Shown here: positions 23,731-34,528 of the stretch, in pieces
Layout: the number at the start of each line of letters is the position of its first letter
How positions within the stretch are numbered: position 1 is the first letter of the stretch
Assembly (NCBI GenBank): GCA_004193205.1
Contig: RZUM01000018.1
Coordinates: 45,250-109,249, forward strand
Reading direction: 5' to 3'
Source of the DNA: Gordonia sediminis
GTDB taxonomy: Bacteria > Actinomycetota > Actinomycetes > Mycobacteriales > Mycobacteriaceae
Length of the DNA: 64,000 bases
Position numbers and translations under genes: made by a program
The notes under the pieces: model-generated
The model's input: only the letters and a program-made list of their open reading frames with translations
What the model was told of the DNA's origin: nothing
Database searches by the model: none

Positions 23731-24830
23731 CGATCGACGTCCTACCCGAAGCGACGACGCTTCCGACGACCCGCCGTCGCCGGGTCATCCGTCTCGGACC
23801 GGCATCGTGGGTCGTGCGGACTCGGATGCTGGTGACCGCACTGGCCGGTCTCGCGATCACCGTGCTGCTGTTCACGCTCAGTGTCGGGATCAGCGACTAC
23901 CCGATGGGCCCGATCGACGTCGCACGCATCCTGCTCGGCGGCGGAACGCGCATCGAGAACGTGGTCGTGTTCGACGTCGCCCTGCCCCGAGCCCTGGTCG
24001 CGGTACTCGTCGGTTTCGGTCTCGGGATGGCAGGGGCGCTCACCCAACTGATCGCGCGCAACCCGCTGGCCACCCCCGACATCCTCGGCATCACCGCCGG
24101 CGCCGGCGCGGCGGCCGTCGCGGCGATCGCGTTCGCCTCCTCCTGGGGCGCATGGTTCGCCGGTGTCGGGGTACCGGTCGCGGCCCTGCTGGGTGGCCTG
24201 GCGACGGCGGCCGTGATGTATCTGCTCGCCTGGCCCGGACGCCGGGCCAACGCCAGGATCGATCCGTACCGCCTGGTCATCGTCGGCGTCGGGATGACGT
24301 GGATGCTGCAGGCGCTGACCGGCTACCTACTGGCCCGCGCCGAGATCACCGACGCCGCGAGCGCGCAGACGTGGCTCGTGGGCTCGGTCTCGCAGGCCGC
24401 CTGGTCCGACGTCTGGCCGGCCACGGTCGCCGTCGTGGTCGGCGCCGGCGTGGTCGTCGGCCTGTCGCGGCCGATCTCGGTCATCTCTCTCGGCCCCGAC
24501 CTGTCCTGCGGGCTGGGTGTCCGCACCGACCGCATCACGACGACGCTGCTGTTGCTCGCGGTCGTGGTCGCCGCGCTGTGCGTCGCCGCGGCCGGGCCGA
24601 TCGCCTTCGTCGCGCTGCTGGCGCCGCAGATCGCCATGCGCCTCACCGGCTCGCCGACACCCACCCCGCTCGCGTCGGGAATCGCCGGATCGATCCTCGT
24701 CGTCGGCGGCGACCTGGCATGCCGCACCATCCTGCCCGGCGGACTCCCGGTGGGCGTCGTGACCGCCGCGATCGGCGGGCCGACGCTGCTCTACCTGATG
24801 ATCTCGATGTCCCGGAAGGCCACGGTATGA
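23727..24830 (+). CDS. Iron-siderophore ABC transporter permease (FecCD family), second subunit
   Basis: This 367-aa partner permease has a hydrophilic N-terminus of about 35 residues before the first helix. The conserved loops GAGMAGALTQLIARNPLATP-like (around residue 100) and AGPIAFVALLAPQIAMRL (C-terminal) are present. It forms a heterodimeric channel with the preceding protein. ATGA overlaps couple it to both neighbours. The pair resembles FepD/FepG-type importers for catecholate or hydroxamate siderophores; the ligand cannot be read from the permeases. Confidence 0.94.
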   Translation: MTIDVLPEATTLPTTRRRRVIRLGPASWVVRTRMLVTALAGLAITVLLFTLSVGISDYPMGPIDVARILLGGGTRIENVVVFDVALPRALVAVLVGFGLGMAGALTQLIARNPLATPDILGITAGAGAAAVAAIAFASSWGAWFAGVGVPVAALLGGLATAAVMYLLAWPGRRANARIDPYRLVIVGVGMTWMLQALTGYLLARAEITDAASAQTWLVGSVSQAAWSDVWPATVAVVVGAGVVVGLSRPISVISLGPDLSCGLGVRTDRITTTLLLLAVVVAALCVAAAGPIAFVALLAPQIAMRLTGSPTPTPLASGIAGSILVVGGDLACRTILPGGLPVGVVTAAIGGPTLLYLMISMSRKATV

Positions 24831-25657
24831 ACGACTCGCCCGACGACACGCAGCGGCGTTCCCGTCTGCACGCGCGGGGACTGACCGTCGGCTACGACGA
24901 CCGCGACGTCGTCACCGATCTCGACATCGACATCCCCGACTCCGCGATCACCACCATCATCGGGTCCAACGGCTGCGGGAAGTCGACCCTGTTGCGGGCA
25001 CTCGCCCGACTCCTACCGCCGCGCGTGGGCACCGTCGTGCTCGACGGCGAGGACATCCACCGGATGCGACCCAAGACGGTCGCCCGCACACTGGGGTTGC
25101 TGCCGCAGAACCCCGTCGCCCCGGGAGGACTCACGGTCGCCGATCTGGTGGCGCGCGGACGACATCCGCATCAGCGGTGGTATCAGCAGGCGACCCCCGA
25201 CGACGAGCGGGCGGTCGCGTGGGCCCTGGCGCAGACCGACACCGCCGATCTCGCCGACCGGCCCGTCGAGTCGCTGTCGGGTGGGCAGCGTCAGCGGGTG
25301 TGGATCGCGCTGGCGCTGGCCCAGGAAACCGATCTGCTGCTGCTCGACGAACCGACCACCTACCTCGATCTGGCGCATTCGATCGAGGTCCTCGACCTCG
25401 TGCACAGCCTTTGCGCCGATCACGGCAAGACCGTCGTGATGGTGTTGCACGACCTGAATCTCGCCGCCCGCTACAGCGATTCGCTGTTCGTCATGAAGTC
25501 GGGACGGATCGTCGCGCACGGGCGGCCCGACGAGGTGCTGACCCCGGCCCTGCTCGAGCACGCGTTCGGGTTGCGCTCGGTGGTCGTGTCCGATCCGGTC
25601 TTCTCGTCGCCGCTGATCGTTCCGCTCGGGACACGCACAGCGTCCCCGCAGGCGTAG
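24827..25657 (+). CDS. Iron-siderophore ABC transporter ATPase
   Basis: This 276-aa ATP-binding subunit of the FepC/FhuC type has Walker A GSNGCGKST (about residues 45-53), signature LSGGQRQRVWIALALAQ, Walker B LLLLDEPT and the switch His in MVLHDLNLAARYSD. ATG 24827 overlaps the permease stop. It powers the importer formed with the two upstream permeases. The gene ends 57 bp before the convergent DUF456 gene. Confidence 0.95.
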   Translation: MNDSPDDTQRRSRLHARGLTVGYDDRDVVTDLDIDIPDSAITTIIGSNGCGKSTLLRALARLLPPRVGTVVLDGEDIHRMRPKTVARTLGLLPQNPVAPGGLTVADLVARGRHPHQRWYQQATPDDERAVAWALAQTDTADLADRPVESLSGGQRQRVWIALALAQETDLLLLDEPTTYLDLAHSIEVLDLVHSLCADHGKTVVMVLHDLNLAARYSDSLFVMKSGRIVAHGRPDEVLTPALLEHAFGLRSVVVSDPVFSSPLIVPLGTRTASPQA

Positions 25658-25714
25658 CGAGACTCGTCTCTCCGCGCGCATTCTCGCGACGTTTGCGGGT
25701 GGGTGCAATTTGCG

Positions 25715-26194
25715 TCACCAGGTACCGGCGCCGACGAGCCAGATCGCGGTCGCGATGAGGGCCGCGAACAACTCGATCCCGATGGTGATCACCGCCGCCC
25801 GCGACGCCGACAGCATCCCGCGCCACGCGGCGCCGCCGTCGCGGGTTCGCACCAGTTCGGAGCCGAACGCCCCGAGCACGAACCCGATGAACAGCCCGAT
25901 CACCGGGATCACGAAGAACCCGACAATCCCCAGAACAGCGCCGACGGCGATCGTGCGGTTCGGGATACCCGCCGATCGCAGCGATCGACCGGCGATCAGC
26001 CATTTGGCCACCTCGCCGATCGCGATGACGAGCGCGGCGGCGGCGAGGATCGCCCAACCCCAGCCGCCGACGACGACGGCCCACACCGCGATCGCCGCCA
26101 GGATCAAAAGGCTGCCGGGCAGCACGGGAAAGACGATGCCCAACAGGCCGATCAGGATCACCGCGCCGACGAGCAGTTCCCCACCCCAGGACAC
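25715..26194 (-). CDS. DUF456 membrane protein
   Basis: This 159-aa protein is composed almost entirely of hydrophobic helices, with the DUF456 landmark LIGLLGIVFPVLPGSLLIL at residues 14-32 and a Gly-rich second half (IGLFIGFVLGAFGSELV). About four to five helices are expected. Function of the family is unknown. It lies 14 bp downstream of purT on the same strand and may be co-transcribed with it. Confidence 0.85.
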   Translation of the reverse strand: MSWGGELLVGAVILIGLLGIVFPVLPGSLLILAAIAVWAVVVGGWGWAILAAAALVIAIGEVAKWLIAGRSLRSAGIPNRTIAVGAVLGIVGFFVIPVIGLFIGFVLGAFGSELVRTRDGGAAWRGMLSASRAAVITIGIELFAALIATAIWLVGAGTW

Positions 26195-26208
26195 CGCCGG
26201 TCAGCCGC

Positions 26209-27951
26209 TCAGTCGATCGCCGCGCGCGACGGATCGCCGGAGGGTCGCGGCGGCGGGGGACCTCCGGGCCGACCGGGTGGTGGCACCGGACGCGGCGGCG
26301 GACCCGGCGGCCGGCCGGGCATACCGGCGGCCGGCGGGGGAACCGGACCACCGCGCGGGTGCGCGGGAGTACGGGGCGGCCCCTGCCGCGGCATAGGAGC
26401 GGGCGCGTCGCGCGGTGGACCCGGCGGCCGCGGCGGTCCCCCGACGGGAGGCGGTCCCGCGTGTGGCAACCCTCCGGGCGGCGGTCCCGCTGGTCCCGAC
26501 GACAGCCCGGCCGGCGCACCCTGCGGCGCTGCCGGACCACGTCCGGGCGGGACTTGAGGGGCGGGGACGATGGGTGCGAACGGTCGACCGGGCACCGGCC
26601 GCACCAGCGATGCCGCGCGACCCGCGCGCTCGCGGGCCGCCGCCACATCGTCGGCGGTGGCGGTCACCACACCCATTCGACGACGCGCGAAGCTCTGCGG
26701 TTTGCCGAACAGCCGGATGTCGGTTTCCGGGACGGCCAGTGCCCGCGCGACATTCTCGAAGCCGATGGCCGGTTCGTCGAGCCGGCCGTAGATGACCGCC
26801 GAGGCGCCCGGCGAGGCCAGGGTCACGTCGACGGGAAGCCCCAGAATGGCACGGGCGTGCATCTCGAACTCCGACAGCCGCTGGCTGGCGAGGGTGACCA
26901 ACCCGGTGTCGTGCGGGCGCGGGCTGACCTCGGAGAAGTAGACGTCGTCGCCCTTGATGAACAACTCGACGCCGAAAACCCCTCGGCCGGCGAGCTTTCC
27001 GTCACCGAGAGCGGTCGCGATCCGCGCCGCGATGGAGGTCGCCGCGCCGAGGGCGTCGGCGGACATCTCCTGTGGCTGCCAGCTCTCCACATAGTCGCCG
27101 TCGACCTGCCGATGGCCGATCGGCGCGCAGAAATGCGAGGTCAGACGCCCGGTCACCGGGTCGATGGCACGGACGGTGAGCAGGGTGATCTCGTAGTCGA
27201 ACTCGACGAAACCCTCGACGATGACCCGCTCGCCGGCGACCCGCGCCCCGGTGGTCGCGGTCTGCCACGCGGTGCCGATGTCCGACGGCGCACGCAGCAC
27301 CGTCTGCCCCTTACCCGACGACGACATCACCGGTTTCACCACGCACGGGAACCCGATCTCGGCCACGGCCGCCTCGAGCTCGTCGCGCGACGACGCGAAC
27401 AGGTACGGCGAGGTCGGCAAACCGAGTTCCTCGTCGGCGAGCCGGCGGATACCTTCACGATCCATCGTCGCGACGACCGCGCGCGCGGTCGGGATCACCT
27501 CGGCGAGGCCGCGCTTCTCGACCGCGACCAGGGCCTCGGTCGCGATCGCCTCGATCTCCGGGACCACGTAGTGCGGCCGATACCGTTCGATGAGCGAGGT
27601 CACCGCGTCGGCGTCGGTCATGTCAATGACCTCGGCATGGTGGGCGACCTGGTGGCCGGGGGCGTCGGGATAGCGGTCGACGGCGACGACCTCCACACCG
27701 AGGCGCTGGAAGGCGATGACGACCTCTTTGCCGAGTTCGCCGGCGCCCAGCACCATCACACGGGTCGCCGTCGGGGTCAGCGGTGTGCCGATGACCGCCG
27801 GCGGGCCGATGACCGGTCGGGGCGGCGCATCGTCGGGGGCGCGGGTGATCTTCTCGGTTTCCGTCGCCACCTCGTCGTCGGGTGCCGGCGCGGCCTGCAC
27901 GTCGGCCGGCACCGATTCCGCGGAAGCGTTGTCGCTGCTGTCGGACGTCAT
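26209..27951 (-). CDS. purT: Formate-dependent phosphoribosylglycinamide formyltransferase (PurT) with Pro/Gly-rich C-terminal tail
   Basis: This ATP-grasp enzyme makes formyl-GAR from GAR, formate and ATP in purine synthesis. The catalytic core spans about residues 55-450: N-terminal [23 protein letters not shown]-loop [13 protein letters not shown], metal-site [17 protein letters not shown]-like and the ending [21 protein letters not shown] 27951 is used. The 580 aa greatly exceed the usual 390-420. The first 50 residues are acidic and disordered, and the last 120-125 residues are almost only Pro, Gly, Ala and Arg. The tail lies in the same uninterrupted frame, so it appears genuinely encoded. 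Its function is unknown. Confidence 0.93.
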   Translation of the reverse strand: MTSDSSDNASAESVPADVQAAPAPDDEVATETEKITRAPDDAPPRPVIGPPAVIGTPLTPTATRVMVLGAGELGKEVVIAFQRLGVEVVAVDRYPDAPGHQVAHHAEVIDMTDADAVTSLIERYRPHYVVPEIEAIATEALVAVEKRGLAEVIPTARAVVATMDREGIRRLADEELGLPTSPYLFASSRDELEAAVAEIGFPCVVKPVMSSSGKGQTVLRAPSDIGTAWQTATTGARVAGERVIVEGFVEFDYEITLLTVRAIDPVTGRLTSHFCAPIGHRQVDGDYVESWQPQEMSADALGAATSIAARIATALGDGKLAGRGVFGVELFIKGDDVYFSEVSPRPHDTGLVTLASQRLSEFEMHARAILGLPVDVTLASPGASAVIYGRLDEPAIGFENVARALAVPETDIRLFGKPQSFARRRMGVVTATADDVAAARERAGRAASLVRPVPGRPFAPIVPAPQVPPGRGPAAPQGAPAGLSSGPAGPPPGGLPHAGPPPVGGPPRPPGPPRDAPAPMPRQGPPRTPAHPRGGPVPPPAAGMPGRPPGPPPRPVPPPGRPGGPPPPRPSGDPSRAAID

Positions 27952-28087
27952 GAGCAAATCCTACGTGCACTTCGGCCTCTCCCCGGCCGTCGATGGATGA
28001 GCCGAGCCTCACAGCCGAGTATCGCGTCGTTCGGCTTACCTTCTTGTTCCAGTGGCTACGGAACGGAACGGTTTTCCGAACCGCTGC

Positions 28088-28420
28088 TCACCCCATCACC
28101 TGATGCACGTAGCACCAGCGCCACACCTCACCCGGCTCGACCGACCGCATCACAGGATGGCCGGTCTCCTCGAAGTGTGCGGTCGCATGCCGGCGTGGAC
28201 TGGAATCGCAGCAGCCGACATGGCCGCAGGACAGGCACATCCGCAGATGCGCCCAGTGGTGTTCGCCGAGTTGAGTGCACTCCTCGCAAGCCGTGAGGTC
28301 ACCCGACCGCGGTACCGGGTCGCTGTTGGCGTCCGCACCGTAGATGGCCAGGTCGGCACACCGACTCGCCGTCTCGCCGCTGACAGGCCGATCCTCGGAG
28401 TTCCGCCGGAAGATACGCAT
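28088..28420 (-). CDS. UBP-type zinc-finger protein
   Basis: This 110-aa protein is made largely of one UBP (ubiquitin-hydrolase-type) zinc finger. Cys/His ligands are seen in CEECTQLGEHHWAHLRMC, CLSCGHVGCCD, RHATAHFEETGHP and WRWCYVH. Stand-alone bacterial UBP fingers of about 85-110 aa are common in actinobacteria and have no settled function. ATG 28420 (MRIFRRN) is used; ATG 28429 three codons upstream is equally possible and neither has a strong Shine-Dalgarno. The gene is divergent from the antiporter gene with about 60 bp between them. Confidence 0.85.
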   Translation of the reverse strand: MRIFRRNSEDRPVSGETASRCADLAIYGADANSDPVPRSGDLTACEECTQLGEHHWAHLRMCLSCGHVGCCDSSPRRHATAHFEETGHPVMRSVEPGEVWRWCYVHQVMG

Positions 28421-28480
28421 GCCCGCCATTATCCGGGTCGGCAGCCAACGCGCCGACCGCCGGCGGGATAGGTTGCTCAG

Positions 28481-30076
28481 GTGAGCGCGTCGCTGTTGCT
28501 GGTCGCGGTGGTCGCCCTGATCGTCGCCGCCCTGTGCCGCCGGTATGGCCTGTCGGCACCGCTGATCCTCGTCGTCGTCGGGCTGGCCATCGGATGGATC
28601 CCCGGCACCCCCGAGGTGGAGCTCGAACCCGAGTTGGTGCTGTTCCTCATCCTTCCGCCCCTGCTCTTTTCGGCGGCGCAGGAGAGCTCCTATCAGGCCA
28701 TCCGCGCGAACCGCCGCGCCATCGGCCTGCTGGCCATCGGGCTGCCGCTGTTCTCGACCGCCGTCGTAGGCCTGGTCGCGTACTGGGTCGTGCCGGGTTT
28801 GCCGCTGGCCGCGGCGCTGGTGCTCGGTGCCGTGGTGGCCCCGCCCGACGCGGTGTCGGCGCAGGCCATCGGCCGTCGCGTGGGACTGCCCCGCCGCATC
28901 ATGACGCTCCTGGGCGGCGAGAGCCTGCTCAACGACGCGACCGCCCTCACCGCGTTTCGGGTGGCATTGGCCGCGGCCGTCGGGGCCACCGCGTCGGTGT
29001 GGGAGGGGCTGTCCACCTTCGCCATCGCCGCCGTCGGCGGACTGGTGATCGGGCTGGCGGTGGGTTACGCCGTCTCGTGGCTGCGGGTCTGGCTGACCGA
29101 TCCCCCGGTGGAGACCGCGATCGGCATGATCGTGCCGTTCGGCACGTACTACGTGGCCGAGGAGGTGCACGCCTCCGGCGTCATCGCTGTGGTCGTCGCC
29201 GGCCTGCTCCTCGGCCAGCGGTCGGATCGACTGCGCTGGGCCACCCGGCTGCAGGACGAGGCGGTGCGCCGGTCGCTGGATGCACTCCTGGAGGGTTTCG
29301 TCTTCCTGCTCATCGGCCTGCAGTTGCCGCTCCTTCTGGACGGGCTGTCGGGGCAGTCCGCGATCCAGGTGACGGTGGACGCTCTCGTGATCCTCGTGGC
29401 CACCATCGTCGCCCGCTTCGTCTGGGTGTACCCGGCGACGTATCTGCCGCGCGCTTTCTCGACGACGATCCGCGGCCGTGAGGAGTATCCGTCGTGGCAG
29501 GCGGTGTTCGTCGTCGGCTGGGCCGGGATGCGCGGCGTGGTGTCGCTGGCCGCGGCCTTCGCGATCCCGCTGACCACCGACGACGGCGGGCCGTTCCCGG
29601 CCCGGGCGGAGATCCTGTTCCTCACCTTCGTCGTGGTCGTCGGCACGTTGCTCATCCAGGGCACCACCCTGCCCTGGGTGATCCGGAAGCTCGACATCAC
29701 CGCCGACGATGCCGCCCGCGACCGGCTCGCCTTCGCCGCGGCGCAGGACCGCGCCTCCCGCGAATCCGAACGTCGCCTCGACGAGATGAATGCCGAACTC
29801 GCCGACGACGATCCGCTGCGCTTTCAGGTGATGATGCTGCGTAAATGGGTGAAGACCCAGCGCAACGTCGCCTGGGAGGAACTCGGTCGTGGCCCGGAGG
29901 TGATCGGCGAGAGCCCCACCGCGGCCGGCAACCGGATGCGGATGGAACTGCTGCAACTGCAGCGCTCGGTCTTCATCTCCGAACGCGACGCCGGCCATAT
30001 CGGCGACGAGGTGCTGCGAACCGCGTTGCGCCAGTTGGACTACGCCGAGGGGCAGATGAACCGCGAGACCGAATGA
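28481..30076 (+). CDS. Na+/H+ antiporter, CPA1 (NhaP-like) family
   Basis: This 531-aa cation/proton antiporter has about 12 helices followed by a cytoplasmic helical tail (about residues 410-531). The family motifs FLILPPLLFSAA (helix 3), APPDAVSA (helix 5) and the ion-binding GESLLNDATAL with its Asn-Asp pair are intact. GTG 28481 is the start. The charged C-terminal region (ASRESERRLDEMNAEL) may regulate activity by pH, as in related proteins. It is convergent with the cyclase gene, with only 3 bp between stops. Confidence 0.94.
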   Translation: MSASLLLVAVVALIVAALCRRYGLSAPLILVVVGLAIGWIPGTPEVELEPELVLFLILPPLLFSAAQESSYQAIRANRRAIGLLAIGLPLFSTAVVGLVAYWVVPGLPLAAALVLGAVVAPPDAVSAQAIGRRVGLPRRIMTLLGGESLLNDATALTAFRVALAAAVGATASVWEGLSTFAIAAVGGLVIGLAVGYAVSWLRVWLTDPPVETAIGMIVPFGTYYVAEEVHASGVIAVVVAGLLLGQRSDRLRWATRLQDEAVRRSLDALLEGFVFLLIGLQLPLLLDGLSGQSAIQVTVDALVILVATIVARFVWVYPATYLPRAFSTTIRGREEYPSWQAVFVVGWAGMRGVVSLAAAFAIPLTTDDGGPFPARAEILFLTFVVVVGTLLIQGTTLPWVIRKLDITADDAARDRLAFAAAQDRASRESERRLDEMNAELADDDPLRFQVMMLRKWVKTQRNVAWEELGRGPEVIGESPTAAGNRMRMELLQLQRSVFISERDAGHIGDEVLRTALRQLDYAEGQMNRETE

Positions 30077-30079
30077 TCC

Positions 30080-31624
30080 TCAGTCGGCCATCCGCGCCGC
30101 GTAGACGACGGTCTCCTCGGCGCGTCCCCGCAGCGTCGTGGTCTCCTGCCGTTCCCACACCCCGGCGTTCCCGACGGCGGCGTCGATCGCCCGCCCCGAC
30201 GCCAGCGGCCGGCACGGGTCGCGTTTGGCCAGCTCGGACAGCCGGGCGCTCTCGTTGACCGGATCACCGATCACGGTGTACTCGAATCGTTCGATGGCGC
30301 CGACGTTTCCGGCGACGACCCGCCCGTAGCCCACCCCGATCCCGGCCGACAGATCGGGCACCTCGACGGCGAGATCCGACGCGATCTCCCGCGCCGCGGA
30401 CAGCGCCGCGCCGGCTGGGTCACCCAGTTCGATAGGCGCGCCGAAGATCGCGAGCACCGCGTCTCCCTCGAACTTGTTGACCAGTCCGCCACGGGATTCC
30501 ACCGACCGCACGATCACGGCGAAGAAGCGGTTGAGGACGTCGACGACCTCGGTCGGGGACCGGCCCGCGGCCAGCGTCGTCGACCCGATCACGTCCACGA
30601 ACACGACCGCCACAGTGCGCTCGGTGCCGCCGAGTTCCGGATCGGAGCGCAGCGCGGCATCGGCGACGTGGCGCCCGACGTGCCGGCCGAACAGGTCGTG
30701 CATCCGTTCGCGTTCCCGCAATCCGGTGACCATGGCGTTGAACCCCACCTGCAGGTCGCCGAGTTCGGTGCCGTCGTAGACGACGAGGTCGACGTCGGTG
30801 TCACCGCCCTGCACCCGCGCCATCGCTCTGCGGACACTGCGGAGGGGTCCGGTGACGCGCGCGCTGGTCAGGAGGGTGAGCAGCAGCCCGGTCGCCAGCG
30901 CGATGATCGCCAGTACGGTCACGCCGACGAACAGATCGAGTTTCGAGGTCTCGTCGCGGAACACGCCGAACAGCACGACGAGCAGGATGCCTACGATGGG
31001 GATCGCCGACCCGACCAGCCATGCGACGATGGCCCGCGACCGGATTCCGCTGCGTTTGCGGCGGCGGTACCCGGCGCTGATCACCTCGGCCATCACCGGA
31101 CGCAGCGCGAGCTCGATGAACAGATACGACAGGGACACGACCACGACACCGCTGAGGGTCACCACGAAGAAGGTCTTGGGTATCAATGCCGGATCGATGA
31201 TGCCGTACATCGTGGTGAAGATGACGGTGGCCGCGGCCCACAGGCCACCCTGGATAACGACGAGTCGCCACGGTGCGCGCTGGGTGCGTCGCGCGTCCTT
31301 GGCAGTCGGTGCACGTCCCTGGATCGACCACGTCAGATCCCGGACCACAACGAGGGTACCGAGCACGATCCCGATCACGAAGGCTGCCGCGATGTAGACC
31401 GGCACCGCGATGTAATTCACCCACCACAGTCGCGACTGAAACACCGACGGCTCCGGAATCCCCACTCCGGCAAGCAGAATCGCCACACCCGCGCCGACCA
31501 GGTTCGACAACACGATGCTCGCGGTGAGCAGGGCCTGGATGCGGACCCGACGGCGCACCGGGCTCTCGGCCGCCGATCCGAGCAGGATCGACCCGTAGTC
31601 GCGGCTACCCCCGTTCGCACCCAT
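30080..31624 (-). CDS. Membrane-bound class III adenylate cyclase with HAMP domain
   Basis: This 514-aa signalling enzyme makes cAMP from ATP. Six hydrophobic helices occupy about residues 30-265, then a HAMP linker (ARVTGPLRSVRRAMARVQGG, about 275-295), then the cyclase homology domain (about 335-510). Catalytic features appear complete: metal Asp in VFVDVIGST and FEGDAVLAIFG, adenine-selecting Lys in VNKFEGD and Asp in YTVIGD, and transition-state Asn/Arg in VNESARL. The architecture matches the M. tuberculosis Rv1318c-Rv1320c/Rv3645 group. Confidence 0.94.
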   Translation of the reverse strand: MGANGGSRDYGSILLGSAAESPVRRRVRIQALLTASIVLSNLVGAGVAILLAGVGIPEPSVFQSRLWWVNYIAVPVYIAAAFVIGIVLGTLVVVRDLTWSIQGRAPTAKDARRTQRAPWRLVVIQGGLWAAATVIFTTMYGIIDPALIPKTFFVVTLSGVVVVSLSYLFIELALRPVMAEVISAGYRRRKRSGIRSRAIVAWLVGSAIPIVGILLVVLFGVFRDETSKLDLFVGVTVLAIIALATGLLLTLLTSARVTGPLRSVRRAMARVQGGDTDVDLVVYDGTELGDLQVGFNAMVTGLRERERMHDLFGRHVGRHVADAALRSDPELGGTERTVAVVFVDVIGSTTLAAGRSPTEVVDVLNRFFAVIVRSVESRGGLVNKFEGDAVLAIFGAPIELGDPAGAALSAAREIASDLAVEVPDLSAGIGVGYGRVVAGNVGAIERFEYTVIGDPVNESARLSELAKRDPCRPLASGRAIDAAVGNAGVWERQETTTLRGRAEETVVYAARMAD

Positions 31625-31658
31625 GTCGTCAGCTTCTCACGACCGTGGGGGCTGGGAG

Positions 31659-32951
<1,293 letters not shown>

Positions 32952-33023
32952 TTACTCCTTCGAGTCGGCTCGCCGAACAACAGGGCAACCTTACGCGCTC
33001 GGGTGTGTCGATACGCTATCCGC

Positions 33024-33656
33024 GTGTCGTTCGCGCCGATCGTCGAGTCCGAGTCCACCGCCGACAAGCGGGCCGTGCGGGCCGCGGTCGCCGCTCCACT
33101 GACCGATCCCGACGTGTCGCGACTGATCGTGTTCCCGGCCGCCGTCGAGGGTGCCGACGCGTTTTTCGCGCAGGTCCTGGCCGTTTTGATGGCGATGGAC
33201 CGTCTCGACGTGGAGGTCGCCTACTGTGCGCCGGCGCCGACCCGGGCGACCCGGATCTACCGGTTGCCGCACGGCGCGGCGGCCCGCCGCCTCGCCGAGG
33301 ACGGCCGCGCCCGCGACCTGCCGCTGATCCGCGACGACGCGGGCACGGTGCTCGTCGGGCGGGCGCGGCATCGCGGCGCGGAGGGCGCGAAACTGCACGG
33401 GGAGACCTACGTGGACAACGACCGCCTGTTCAACGGCGAGGTCCTCGGGGTCGAGATCGAGCCGCTGCCCGAACCGCCGGGCTTGCGGGCCCGGCGGGAG
33501 CGGCCGCTGATCGCGCCGCGCTGGCATCTCGGCCGGGCCGCGCAGACCGGCGGCACCAACATCGTGGTGGAGCGCGAAGGTGTGCTGACACCGCGGGTCG
33601 TGAAGCGATCCACGTTCTATAGGCATCATGTGGATATGAAGCTGGTGTGTCCGTGA
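33024..33656 (+). CDS. Conserved actinobacterial protein (Rv0358-like)
   Basis: This 210-aa soluble protein has no recognised catalytic motif. Position and general character match Rv0358 of M. tuberculosis, next to purA and before a site-2 protease. Arg-rich, acidic stretches alternate. GTG 33024 follows a TACGCT -10-like box (33012-33017) by only 6 nt and no Shine-Dalgarno is visible, so the message is probably leaderless. Its stop overlaps the protease start (GTGA), so the two are coupled. Function is unknown. Confidence 0.8.
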   Translation: MSFAPIVESESTADKRAVRAAVAAPLTDPDVSRLIVFPAAVEGADAFFAQVLAVLMAMDRLDVEVAYCAPAPTRATRIYRLPHGAAARRLAEDGRARDLPLIRDDAGTVLVGRARHRGAEGAKLHGETYVDNDRLFNGEVLGVEIEPLPEPPGLRARRERPLIAPRWHLGRAAQTGGTNIVVEREGVLTPRVVKRSTFYRHHVDMKLVCP

Positions 33657-34458
33657 CGGCACCGACCACCCGGGAGATCGTGCGCGCGATCCGACCGGGG
33701 CCGTTGTTCGGAGGGCTCGTCGCCGCCGCCATCGCCGGCGGGTGGTTGTGCGCGGGATCCGATCCGGGTCGCAACCCCGCCTCGGTTGGCGGCACGTTGC
33801 TGCTCGTGCTGGCGGGCTGGGTGATCTCGCTGTGTCTGCACGAGTTCGCGCATGCGGTGACCGCTTTCCGGTTCGGTGACCGCAGTGCGGAACTGCGCGG
33901 CTACCTCACGCTGAATCCGTTGCGCTACACCCATCCGGGGCTGTCGCTGGCGTTACCGCTGCTGATCATCCTGATGGGTGGCATCGGCTTCCCAGGCGGC
34001 GCGGTCTACGTCAACCAGTCCGGATTCTCGCGCGCGCAGCGGACCCTCGTGTCGCTGGCGGGACCGATCACCAACATCGTCATCGGCGGGGTGATCCTCG
34101 TGGTCGTGCGGTTCGCGCAGCCGGCCTCGTCGGGGACGTTCGTGGTGTCCGCCGATCTGCTCAACCTCTGGGCCGCGCTGTCGATGCTGGCGTTCCTGCA
34201 GATCACCGCGGCCGTGCTGAATCTGATCCCGATGCCCGGCTTGACGGCTACGGCGCGATCGAACCGTACCTGTCGGACAAGACCCGCTTCTCGATGGGCA
34301 AGATCGCACCGTACGGCTTCCTGATCGTGTTCGCGCTGCTGTTCATCCCGGTCCTCAACCGGGCGTTCTTCGACTTCGTCTACTGGCTGTTCGGGTTGTC
34401 AGGGGTGCCGAGCGCGCTGGCGTCCTACGGCTGGGATCTGTTCATCTTCTGGCGATAG
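33653..34458 (+). pseudogene. Site-2 protease-like M50 membrane metallopeptidase, broken by a 1-nt frameshift
   Basis: The first frame (33653-34240) encodes membrane helices and the zinc motif HEFAH in SLCLHEFAHAVTAF, matching the Rv0359 family. The expected third-ligand motif follows at LNLIPMPGL-DGYG, but only two bases (TT) separate GGC (34238-34240) from GAC (34243). The frame therefore shifts exactly between Leu and Asp. The second frame runs on with DGYGAIEPYLSDKTRF and further membrane helices to TAG at 34456-34458, ending DLFIFWR. As read, the protein would lack the LDG zinc ligand and stop near 34324. The cause is either a real deletion or a sequencing error; coding character is preserved on both sides. 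Confidence 0.88.
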
Positions 34459-34528
34459 GCGCTCGCGACCGACACCGGCATGCACACCAATGTCTCGGCG
34501 GTCGAGACGCGCACGCCGAGAACTCAGC

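Noticed and set aside
25678-26557. Plus-strand frame rich in Gly and Pro repeats resembling PE_PGRS/collagen-like protein
   Set aside because: It is the antisense reading of the PurT tail and DUF456 gene; the minus frame is continuous with the PurT catalytic core.
28421-29998. Minus-strand upstream extension of the UBP zinc-finger frame to over 600 codons
   Set aside because: It lies antisense to the Na+/H+ antiporter gene; only the last 110 codons encode the zinc finger.
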